From NCBI RefSeq assembly GCF_000829825.1, contig NZ_JXSL01000023.1, positions 62,001-126,000 on the forward strand: a stretch of 64,000 nt of DNA. The letters are read 5' to 3'. Origin of the DNA: Paramagnetospirillum magnetotacticum MS-1 (GTDB lineage Bacteria > Pseudomonadota > Alphaproteobacteria > Rhodospirillales > Magnetospirillaceae). Numbering within the stretch: position 1 is the first letter of the stretch; the number at the start of each line of letters is the position of its first letter. Shown here in pieces: positions 40,391-47,936 of this stretch. Below the pieces are notes generated by a model. The model did no database searches and was not told the origin of the DNA. It was given only the letters and a program-made list of their open reading frames with translations. The position numbers and the translations under genes are program-made.

Positions 40391-41926
40391 ATGGTCAAGA
40401 AGGGGAAGGCATCCGGCAATACTGGCGTGCTGAGTGCCTTCACCCGGCCGCTGGCCGCCATCGGCCGCCTGATAGGTGGGCCAAAGCCCGCTCCGGAACC
40501 GGTCGCCAAGCCTGTGGCGGCCAGCCCGGCATCCCTGGTGGACGATTCCTTCTCCCTGGCCCTGGAAGGGCTGCTGGGCGAGGATGACGGCGACTTCCAG
40601 ACCAAGCTGCACCTGATCTCCCTGGTGGAGTTCCACGAGGCGGTGGGCGACAAATGGGCCCGCATCGCCGAAAAGGTGATGCTGATCGCCGAAGGTGTCA
40701 TCAATCTTCACCTGGGCGCGGGCAATGTCTATGGCCGCAAGGGCTCGGACCTGTTCGTCCTGGTGTTCCGCCACACACCCCCCGCCGAGGCAAGACGCCA
40801 CGCCGTGCGCATCGCCCAGGATCTGGGGACGCGTCTGGTGGGCAGCCAGTTCACCGGCCACGACCGCCCCCTGGCCCTGGCGGCGGAAATTTCCTTGAAG
40901 GACGCCCTGACCGAGGACGGCCAGTTGAATCTGGCAGCCCTGGCCAGTGCCGTAACCGAAACACGCGCCGTGATCGCCGAACAGGCCGAGCCGGAGCGCG
41001 CCCCCATTGCCCCTTCTTCCGACGATCCGGTCCGAGCCCGTCAGTCCGGCCCCCAGTGGACCGCCATGCAAACGGGCGAGCAGAGCCGAAGCGATCCCAA
41101 CTGGCAGGCCGTGGCCGCGGAGCGTGGCCCCTCCACGATTGATCCGGGGCTGGACGCCACCCCGCCCATGCCGGGCGATGCCGCCCTGTCCATGGTCTGG
41201 CGCCCCACCTGGATGGAAGAGGGCGAGGTGATCGGCGCCTACCGCGCCCAGGTGCTGCGCGTTGACGAGCCGGGGCGTCCGGCCTATGAGGGCTCGCGCG
41301 CCTATCCCGCCCTGGGCGAGGACTGCATCCCGATCCTCGACCGCTTCGTGGCGGGTGCGGCGGTGCGCGGCATCAAGGCGGCCATGGCCGAGGCCAGCCC
41401 GGTCCGCATCGTGGTGCCGCTGCATTGGGGCTCGCTGGGCACCAGCGCCCGCCTGTCCGTCCTGGGCCCCTTCGCCGACATTCCCGAAGAGGTCAGAACC
41501 CAAGGCCTGATCATCGACCTTTTCGGGCTGCCCGCCAATCTGGCGCCGGTTTCCCTGTCCGAGGCCGTCACCGCCATCCGCCCGTTGTGCCGCGAGGTCA
41601 TGATCCGCGTGCCGCTCAGCAATCCGGTCTTGAACCGCGCCGCCCTGGCCGGGGCTTCGGGCATCAGCATCGATTTGGCGGAACTGCCCAATGCCGACAA
41701 GACCGACGACGACCATCTGCTGGCCGCCCTCATCCGCGTGAAGACCGAAGCCGCCGCCCTGGACCTGGGCGTCAGCGTGTGGGGCGTGCGGCGGCGCAAG
41801 GTGGTGGTCGGCGCCGTGCTGGGCGGTTTCGCCATGATGAACGGGCCCGGCCTGATGAAGGATCTGCCGCGCCCGGCCAAAATCCTGCCCGCGCCGCGTT
41901 CACGCTTCGCCGCCCCGTCATCGTGA
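40391..41926 (+). CDS. degenerate GGDEF/EAL-like protein
   Basis: 511 residues from the ATG at 40391, ten bases after the gCA stop. After a short leader, residues about 65-190 resemble a GGDEF domain in which the signature has become GRKGSDLFVLVF (residues 115-126), so it cannot be catalytic. Residues about 265-495 resemble an EAL domain (VWRPTWMEEGEVIGAYRAQVLRV; ISIDLAEL; LGVSVWGVRRRKVVVGAVLGGFAMMNGP) but lack the EAL triad and most metal ligands. It is probably a cyclic-di-GMP receptor or scaffold, or simply unrelated to nucleotide binding by now. I know no named family for it. Confidence 0.6.
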   Translation: MVKKGKASGNTGVLSAFTRPLAAIGRLIGGPKPAPEPVAKPVAASPASLVDDSFSLALEGLLGEDDGDFQTKLHLISLVEFHEAVGDKWARIAEKVMLIAEGVINLHLGAGNVYGRKGSDLFVLVFRHTPPAEARRHAVRIAQDLGTRLVGSQFTGHDRPLALAAEISLKDALTEDGQLNLAALASAVTETRAVIAEQAEPERAPIAPSSDDPVRARQSGPQWTAMQTGEQSRSDPNWQAVAAERGPSTIDPGLDATPPMPGDAALSMVWRPTWMEEGEVIGAYRAQVLRVDEPGRPAYEGSRAYPALGEDCIPILDRFVAGAAVRGIKAAMAEASPVRIVVPLHWGSLGTSARLSVLGPFADIPEEVRTQGLIIDLFGLPANLAPVSLSEAVTAIRPLCREVMIRVPLSNPVLNRAALAGASGISIDLAELPNADKTDDDHLLAALIRVKTEAAALDLGVSVWGVRRRKVVVGAVLGGFAMMNGPGLMKDLPRPAKILPAPRSRFAAPSS

Positions 41927-42061
41927 CCGGCGGCATGCTGGGTGCGTGGGCCCAGTCCATCTGCACCACTCCGGTGGGAGCGGCGGCAATCTATCGGTCA
42001 AGACGGTATCTCGAACCTGGAACCGCCGCTTCGTTCTGGTCGGAGCGGGCCTTCTCGGGGT

Positions 42062-44734
42062 ATGGATGATTGCCCCGTCCCTGATCCTGTGAGGCTCCCC
42101 TTGTCCCGCTTGCCGGTCAGCCCCCCCACCGCCATCGCCGCCGCGCTCATCGCCGGTGGGCTGGCCCTTGTCCTGGCGGCCCCCGCCCTGATGGATGGAG
42201 ATGCCTGGCGCGGGCGCATCGAGACCGAGGCCTCGGCCCTGCTGCGGCGCAAGGTCACCGTGGCCGGGCCCATCTCCTTGCGCATCCTGCCCAGCCCCGC
42301 CGTCACACTGGCTGCGGTGGCCGTGGAAGGCACCGCCTCACTCGACCGGGTGCGCCTGGGCCTCTCCCTGGGCTCCCTGCTGGCCGGACGGCCCCAACTG
42401 GACGACGTCGTCATGGAGGGCGGCCGGGTCGGTCCCCTGGTGGATTTGAGCCTGCGCGCCGTCACCACTGGCGAAAGCTTCGCCATCAGTGGCAGCGCCC
42501 GGCTGTGGGGCAAGTCCGCCACTCTGGAAGCCAAGGGACGGCGCCCCACCTCCACCGAGTCCATGGCTCCGCTAAAGGCCGCCGTCTCCCTGCCCAGCCT
42601 GGAAAGTGGGGCCAGTTTCGACGGAAGCTTCGGCAAGGGGGCCTTGAGCGGCAAGCTGGACGTGTCCCTGGCCTCGCTGGCCCGTTTCACCGGCTCGGCC
42701 CAGTTACCCGATGCCCCGCTGTCGGCCCAGGCCGAGTTGCGCCTGTCGCCCGACGAAGTGGTGATTTCCGATCTGGGCGTGATCTTAGGCGAGTCGACCA
42801 TCACCGGCAGCGTGGTCGCCAGCCTGACGGCACCGGCCCTGATGGATGTCACACTGCGGGCCGACAGCTTCGACCTGGACTCCCGGCGCGCGGCAATCTC
42901 CGCCAAAACAGAGCAGCCCAAATCCGCCACGGCCACAACCACGGCCACGCCCGCGTCCCAACCGCAGCAGACCGCGCAGCCCTCCCCCGCCGCCTCCCAG
43001 CCCTTCGAGCTTCCCCACGGCCTTGCCGCCAATCTGGATGTGGGCATCGGCCGCCTGAAATGGCGGGGCGAGACTATTTCCAACATCCAGATCAACGCCC
43101 TGCTGGAGGGCGAGCGTCTGACCCTGTCCCAGGCCTCGGCCAAATTACCCGGCGCCGGATTCATCAAGCTGACCGGCTCAATGGTCACGCCCGAGGGCCG
43201 CCCGCGTTTTGACGGCACATTGAAAGCCGAAAGCCGCAACCTGCCCGAACTACGCAAGTGGCTGAGCCTCGGCTCCTCCGCCGCCCCGATCCGTGGGAAA
43301 CTGGAGGGCAAGGTCCAGTTGGCCGAGAACCGGCTGGCGCTCAATGCCCTGACCCTGGATTTGGACGAGCGCCGCGTCACCGGCATGATCAGCGCGGGTC
43401 TGGCCCTTCCCATCCCGCTCAAGGCGGAACTGGGTCTGCCCGGACTGGCGCTGGGCTTCGACGGCGTGTTGAGCGATGGAAGGATCGATGGCGGCGCCAG
43501 TTTGCGGGCCGCAGGCTTCGCCCAGGCCATCCGCGCCCTGGCGCCAGGCTACCATCCGCGCGGCAACGGGGAACTGGCGGTCAGCGCCCATGTGGAGGGC
43601 GCCAACGGCCTGATCACCCTCACCGATCTTCAGGCCAAGGCTGGCGAGGCCCAGATCACCGGCAAGGCCAGCCTCTCCCTGGAGGGACAGCCCAAACTGA
43701 CCGCTAATCTCGCGGGTAATGCCATCGGCCTCGACCCCTTTCTGCCCGCCCCCAACCAAGACAAGGGCGAGGAGAGCAAACCCCGGCGGCGCACCGGCTA
43801 TGCCGCCCCGCCGCCGCCGCCCATCATTCCCGCAGCCCTGTCCAGCGGTTCATCCTCCTGGTCGAGGACAGCTTTGGACCTGGGCTGGCTGCAATCCCTG
43901 GACGCCGATCTCAGCCTGGAGGCCAAGACCGTCACCGTATCGGGCTGGCGTCTGGATCAGCCACGCGCCCATCTGGGCCTGGCCAAGGGAATCGCCGATC
44001 TCGACCGCTTCTCGGCCCGTCTGCTGGGGGGTGAGATGGCCGCCGCCGCCCGGCTGGCCGCCAATGGCCTGACGCTCTCGGCCAATCTCAAGGGCGCCGA
44101 CCTCGCCCAGGTCAAGCCCGCTGCTGGCGGCCTGAAGCTGGAAAAAGGGACCCTGGGCGCCGATCTGCGTCTCGCCGCGGCCGGAACCTCCCCCGCCGCC
44201 CTGGTCGCCAGCCTCAGCGGCAATGGCCGGGTGGACGTCAATGATGGCGAAGTCGCCGGTTTCGATCTCGCCGCCATGGATGCCCGCATGCGCAACATGG
44301 AAAATCTGGGCAGCCTGCTGGGGCTGGTCCAGGCCGGGCTGTCCGGGGGGAAATCGCGTTTTTCCAGCCTGTCGGGAACCTTCAACGCCGACAAGGGGAT
44401 CGTGGTCAGCCGCGATCTGACCCTGGTGGCCGAAGGCGGCGGCGCCACCGGCATCGCCACCATTGATCTGCCGCAGGAGACCATTTCCTCCAAGATCGCC
44501 TTCAAGCTGGCCGCGCCCGGCGCTCCGGCCCTGGGACTGCGCCTGGACGGGCCTCTGGCTTCGCCCAACAAGGCCGTGGATATCAACGACCTTCAGCGCT
44601 GGCTGGTGGAAAAGGGCCTGGGCAAGGCCTTGAATCCCAAGGGCGCCGGAGAGAGTTCCGACGCCCCCAAGAAGTTCAAGGCCGGTGATGCCCTGCGCGG
44701 CCTGTTCTCCGCCTTCGGAAAGAAGAAGGAGTAA
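42062..44734 (+). CDS. AsmA family protein
   Basis: About 890 residues from the ATG at 42062; the open frame begins at 41942 and a GTG at 42089 is also possible. N-terminal membrane anchor (AIAAALIAGGLALVLAAPALMDG), an AsmA N-terminal domain (KVTVAGPISLRILPSPAVTLAAVAVEG), long beta-rich repeats, Pro-rich linkers (for instance residues near 310-330 and 600-620), and a C-terminal AsmA_2 part (GNGRVDVNDGEVAGFDLAAM ... GLVQAGLSGGKSRFSSLSGTFNADKGIVVSRDL). AsmA-like proteins are long beta-groove bridges implicated in phospholipid transport to the outer membrane. Confidence 0.87.
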   Translation: MDDCPVPDPVRLPLSRLPVSPPTAIAAALIAGGLALVLAAPALMDGDAWRGRIETEASALLRRKVTVAGPISLRILPSPAVTLAAVAVEGTASLDRVRLGLSLGSLLAGRPQLDDVVMEGGRVGPLVDLSLRAVTTGESFAISGSARLWGKSATLEAKGRRPTSTESMAPLKAAVSLPSLESGASFDGSFGKGALSGKLDVSLASLARFTGSAQLPDAPLSAQAELRLSPDEVVISDLGVILGESTITGSVVASLTAPALMDVTLRADSFDLDSRRAAISAKTEQPKSATATTTATPASQPQQTAQPSPAASQPFELPHGLAANLDVGIGRLKWRGETISNIQINALLEGERLTLSQASAKLPGAGFIKLTGSMVTPEGRPRFDGTLKAESRNLPELRKWLSLGSSAAPIRGKLEGKVQLAENRLALNALTLDLDERRVTGMISAGLALPIPLKAELGLPGLALGFDGVLSDGRIDGGASLRAAGFAQAIRALAPGYHPRGNGELAVSAHVEGANGLITLTDLQAKAGEAQITGKASLSLEGQPKLTANLAGNAIGLDPFLPAPNQDKGEESKPRRRTGYAAPPPPPIIPAALSSGSSSWSRTALDLGWLQSLDADLSLEAKTVTVSGWRLDQPRAHLGLAKGIADLDRFSARLLGGEMAAAARLAANGLTLSANLKGADLAQVKPAAGGLKLEKGTLGADLRLAAAGTSPAALVASLSGNGRVDVNDGEVAGFDLAAMDARMRNMENLGSLLGLVQAGLSGGKSRFSSLSGTFNADKGIVVSRDLTLVAEGGGATGIATIDLPQETISSKIAFKLAAPGAPALGLRLDGPLASPNKAVDINDLQRWLVEKGLGKALNPKGAGESSDAPKKFKAGDALRGLFSAFGKKKE

Positions 44735-44928
44735 CTCCCATTCATCATGGGCTGCCGCCCATACCCGCTTGCTCGCTTCGCTCGTCCCTTCGGGACCGCA
44801 CTTAAGAGTGCGTCGTTTGCCCTGTTGGGGCTGCACGGGGCCAAGGGCCCCAAACCCCATTCATGAATTAAAATGGGGTCCGGGGCATTGGCCCCGGATG
44901 GGTTTGGGCGATAGCCCAATGAGGAACC
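44735..44928. repeat. intergenic hairpin-rich repeat between AsmA gene and trpB2
   Basis: 194 bases without a gene between convergent genes. Holds GGGGCC-aag-GGCCCC, ACCCCATT...AATGGGGT, CCGGGGC-attg-GCCCCGG and GGGTTTGGGCG-ata-GCCCAAT in a row. The last unit is nearly the same as one at 19280-19300. Likely a bidirectional terminator region made of dispersed repeats. Confidence 0.55.
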
Positions 44929-46287
44929 TCACCCCACCTTCGGCAATTCCGCCAGGGCCGCCTGCAGGTCGGCCTCGGCATAGGTGTTGTCCTTCAGCTT
45001 GCCAGCGAAGTAGTCGGTATAGGCCTGCATGTCGAAATGGCCGTGGCCAGACAGGTTGAACAGAATGGTCTCGGCCTTGCCCTCGGCCTTGCAGCGCAGA
45101 GCCTCGTCGATGGCGCCCTTGACCGCGTGGGAGGATTCAGGCGCAGGCACGATGCCTTCGGCGCGGGCGAACTGTACGGCGGCGGCAAAGCACTCGGTCT
45201 GGTGATAGGCGCGGGCCTCCATCAGGCCCAGTTCCTTGACATGGCTGACCATGGGAGACATCCCGTGATAGCGCAGCCCACCGGCATGGGAACCCGGCGG
45301 CATGAAGGTGGCGCCGAGCGTGTGCATCTTGACCAGAGGTGTCAGCTTGCCCGTATCTCCGAAATCATAGGCGTAGAGGCCCTTGGTCAGCGTCGGGCAG
45401 GAGGCGGGCTCCACACCGATGACACGGGTCTTGCCGCCCTTGAGGTTCTCGCGGATATAGGGGAAGGCCAGACCGGCGAAGTTGGAGCCGCCGCCGGTAC
45501 AGGCGATGACCACATCGGGGCTGTCATCGGCCATCTCCATCTGCATCATGGCTTCCTCGCCGATGATGGTCTGGTGCAGACAGACATGGTTGAGCACGCT
45601 GCCCAGCGCGTATTTGGTGTCATCGCGCGAAGCGGCGATTTCCACCGCCTCGGAAATGGCGATACCCAGCGAACCGTTGGAATTGGGATCCTTTTCCAAG
45701 ATGGCGCGCCCGGCATGGGTCAGGTTGGAGGGGCTGGCGATGCATGTGGCGCCATAGGTCTCCATCAGAGCCCGGCGATAGGGCTTCTGGTCATAGGAGA
45801 CCTTGACCATGAAGACCTCGACCTCCAGGCCGAACAGCGAGCCAGCAAAGGCCATGGAAGACCCCCACTGCCCGGCGCCTGTCTCGGTGGCGATGCGCTT
45901 GACGCCCTCTTGCTTGTTGTAGAACGCCTGCGCCACCGAGGTGTTGGGCTTGTGGCTTCCCGCCGGGCTAACGCCCTCATACTTGAAATAGATCTTGGCG
46001 GGCGTGCCCAAAGCCTTTTCCAGGCGGCGCGCCCGGATCAGGGGAGAGGGACGCCACAGGCGATAGACCTCGCGCACCGGTTCGGGGATATCAACCCAGC
46101 GCTCGGCGGTCACCTCCTGGGCGATCACCGCCATGGGGAAGATGGGCGCCAGATCATCGGGACCGATGGGCTGGCCGGTGCCGGGATGAAGCGGCGGCGG
46201 GGCCGGAACAGGCAGATCGGCATTCAGGTTGTACCAGGCCTTGGGCAAGCGGTCCTCGGACAGCAGGTACTTGGTGCTCTCGGTCAT
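44929..46287 (-). CDS. TrpB2-type tryptophan synthase beta-like protein
   Basis: 452 residues, longer than TrpB1 (about 400) and of the TrpB2 type. PLP fold type II: Schiff-base Lys in GSHKPNTSVAQAF, a substrate loop ETGAGQWGSSMAFAG, and the phosphate-binding CTGGGSNFAGLAF. The Glu of the catalytic ETGAGQ motif is present. TrpB2 enzymes make tryptophan from indole and serine, and usually do not pair with TrpA; some are thought to salvage indole. No trpA is next to it. Confidence 0.9.
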   Translation of the reverse strand: MTESTKYLLSEDRLPKAWYNLNADLPVPAPPPLHPGTGQPIGPDDLAPIFPMAVIAQEVTAERWVDIPEPVREVYRLWRPSPLIRARRLEKALGTPAKIYFKYEGVSPAGSHKPNTSVAQAFYNKQEGVKRIATETGAGQWGSSMAFAGSLFGLEVEVFMVKVSYDQKPYRRALMETYGATCIASPSNLTHAGRAILEKDPNSNGSLGIAISEAVEIAASRDDTKYALGSVLNHVCLHQTIIGEEAMMQMEMADDSPDVVIACTGGGSNFAGLAFPYIRENLKGGKTRVIGVEPASCPTLTKGLYAYDFGDTGKLTPLVKMHTLGATFMPPGSHAGGLRYHGMSPMVSHVKELGLMEARAYHQTECFAAAVQFARAEGIVPAPESSHAVKGAIDEALRCKAEGKAETILFNLSGHGHFDMQAYTDYFAGKLKDNTYAEADLQAALAELPKVG

Positions 46288-46462
46288 GTCAGAACTCCCC
46301 CTTCCCTTTCGGGACGTGATATTATGGACATGGTTTTACGCTTGGATGACGCCGTTGCAAAGAGTGCGCGCAAGCCTGAATTTTTCACTTGCACACTCCC
46401 CGCGTTCGACCTATAAAGCGGCCCTCCGGCGGGGGCCTCTGGCCCGAAACCGGAGACACTGA

Positions 46463-46538
46463 GGGCGTATAGCTCAGTTGGTAGAGCAGCTGACTCTTAA
46501 TCAGCTGGCCCAAGGTTCGAGTCCTTGTGCGCCCACCA
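46463..46538 (+). tRNA. tRNA-Lys (anticodon CTT)
   Basis: 76-base cloverleaf with encoded CCA. Acceptor GGGCGTA pairs with TGCGCCC; D arm GCTC/GAGC; anticodon stem GCTGA/TCAGC with loop CTCTTAA (anticodon CTT at 46496-46498); T arm CAAGG/CCTTG with TTCGAGT loop. The 3' half from position 32 of the tRNA is duplicated at 59524: the gene is the integration site of the element that follows. Confidence 0.97.
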
Positions 46539-46545
46539 AATTCAG
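46494..46545 (+). repeat. left attachment site (in tRNA-Lys)
   Basis: 52-bp sequence identical to 59524-59575: 45 bases of the tRNA (from position 32 to the CCA end) plus AATTCAG. The match ends at both sides with single differing bases, so the repeat limits are exact. Confidence 0.95.
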
Positions 46546-46584
46546 AAAACCCTGCTAGGTCAATGACTTAGCAGGGTTTTTCCT
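46546..46584 (+). terminator. element-borne terminator after tRNA-Lys
   Basis: Inverted repeat AAAACCCTGCTA.../...TAGCAGGGTTTT (17-bp stem, one G-T pair) followed by a T-run, beginning at the first base inside the element. It takes the place of the tRNA's own terminator, which now lies at 59577. Confidence 0.85.
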
Positions 46585-46635
46585 TGCCCGAATCGGCTCG
46601 TTTTTAGGGTCGTTTTCGGCCTAATTGAGACCCAA

Positions 46636-46672
46636 TAGGTAACGCTACAGGTAACACGGCCTTATAGGTAAC
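46636..46672 (+). promoter_or_regulatory. three TAGGTAAC-type repeats near left end
   Basis: TAGGTAAC at 46636-46643 and 46665-46672 and CAGGTAAC at 46648-46655, all in the same direction, about 90-180 bases inside the element. The same octamer occurs three times near the right end. Candidates for integrase arm-type sites. Confidence 0.6.
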
Positions 46673-46680
46673 AGCGGCCG

Positions 46681-46944
46681 CTACCGCCGAACCGGCCCCG
46701 TCACCACTGGCGGCACCCCCGGCGACCCGGTGACGGTGCCCACGGTCATGCCGCGCGTATCGACCACATGCCAGTTGCCGGGCGACAGCTCTTTAAGCTG
46801 GCCGACCGTGTTGCCGTTGCGGTCAACGAGATAGTGCTGATTCCCAATGGTCCGTGTCCCCACGGCAGGCAGATCGGCCCCGAAAACGCGGGCGGCGATC
46901 AGCAGGGCCAGGACAGCGACGGCAAGGGCGGAGGGGTAGCGCAT
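46681..46944 (-). CDS. small secreted protein, unknown
   Basis: 87 residues from the ATG at 46944; the frame is open for five more residues. N-terminal signal peptide (YPSALAVAVLALLIAARVFG-type). The mature part has two similar short units (YLVDRNGNTVGQLKEL and HVVDTRGMTVGTVTG), suggesting a small beta structure, and a Pro/Val-rich end. Not recognised. First gene inside the left end of the element, so possible cargo. It reads toward the tRNA and stops inside the octamer-repeat zone. Confidence 0.55.
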   Translation of the reverse strand: MRYPSALAVAVLALLIAARVFGADLPAVGTRTIGNQHYLVDRNGNTVGQLKELSPGNWHVVDTRGMTVGTVTGSPGVPPVVTGPVRR

Positions 46945-47081
46945 GATCAAATGTCCCACTAGGCGACGGGGTCAATTTTTCCGCCCTTGACCCTGAGCGG
47001 AAATTTCGGCGGCATCAAGGCGACCTCGGTATTCCCACCGTCTCGGCCCAATAGGGCGTAGAGTCATGGTGGAGGCATATC

Positions 47082-47282
47082 ATGCAGTATGAAATCACTA
47101 TCAGCGGTCGGCGTGGAACTGAGAGCGAAGTCGAAGCCCAAGAGGTCGTTCGCCTACTGGTCAGCGCCTTCAAGTCCGTTGATGCGAGCTATAACCTTGA
47201 TATCTGGAACACCAAAAACAACACCGTTGTCATGGCCGTGCACGGGGTTGGGAAAAGCGTGCCCGTGATTCAGGTGATGTAG
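47082..47282 (+). CDS. small hypothetical protein
   Basis: 66 residues (MQYEITISGRRGTESEV at the start, a central amphipathic helix VVRLLVSAFKSVDA, then beta-like VVMAVHGVGKSVPVIQV). Preceded by GGAGG nine bases upstream, which supports a real gene. No family recognised. It converges with the gene ending at 47283. Confidence 0.55.
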   Translation: MQYEITISGRRGTESEVEAQEVVRLLVSAFKSVDASYNLDIWNTKNNTVVMAVHGVGKSVPVIQVM

Positions 47283-47561
47283 TCAAGCTCCGACCGCCTC
47301 GCGCCACCACGATTCCGTAAGCCAGGGTCGGTGCAGCTCCCAGCCCCGGCAATGTCGCCGCAGGCGGAACCGGCACCGGCCACCAGGGTATGACGGCCCG
47401 GCGGCCTCGAAGGCGAAGCCAAGGGCCTGCAGCTCGGCCAGGGCGTCGGAATAGGTAGGGTCGAGGTAGACGCCACGCGCGCCCATGTCGATAGCGGCAT
47501 AAGCGACGCAGGCGGTCATGCCTTCCAGGGGCAGGGCGACAGCATCGAGCTGGAAGGTCAT
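47283..47561 (-). CDS. small hypothetical protein
   Basis: 92 residues. N-terminal half is hydrophobic-acidic (MTFQLDAVALPLEGMTACVAY, GVYLDPTYSDALAELQALGF); the C-terminal half is rich in Arg, Trp and Cys. Starts two bases after the stop of the gene at 47564, so the two are probably one unit. Not recognised. Confidence 0.45.
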   Translation of the reverse strand: MTFQLDAVALPLEGMTACVAYAAIDMGARGVYLDPTYSDALAELQALGFAFEAAGPSYPGGRCRFRLRRHCRGWELHRPWLTESWWREAVGA

Positions 47562-47563
47562 GA

Positions 47564-47770
47564 TCAGCCCTTGGCCATAGCCTCGACAATGGCGACAATT
47601 TTGGCGTCGATGAGCCTCGGCGTAGACCGCTTCCCCGCCGACAACGGCCGTCCGGTGAGAACGGCCGCTATGCCGGTTGATGACCCAATTCGGCCTTTGA
47701 TCAGCAACGCAGCAGCGTTACTGACACCGAGTGAGGCGTTTTGGTTCGATACTGCGCCAAATACTATCAA
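47564..47770 (-). CDS. small hypothetical protein
   Basis: 68 residues with a basic C-terminal half (GRPLSAGKRSTPRLIDAKIVAIVEAM). Support is only that it is tightly followed by the gene at 47283-47561 on the same strand; base composition upstream turns AT-rich. Not recognised; may be spurious. Confidence 0.35.
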   Translation of the reverse strand: MIVFGAVSNQNASLGVSNAAALLIKGRIGSSTGIAAVLTGRPLSAGKRSTPRLIDAKIVAIVEAMAKG

Positions 47771-47936
47771 CTATAACAATATATCTTGCAGCAATCCTCA
47801 CGCAATGGGGCGCATTCCCTTTGCCTGACGGCTTGTCATCATTTAATAGGTATTTACCACCGCAATATACCGGGTTAATACGAATGGTTTATATAGGGTT
47901 TCAATCCAAAAGATGACCTGAGTGCGAGGAAGTGAC

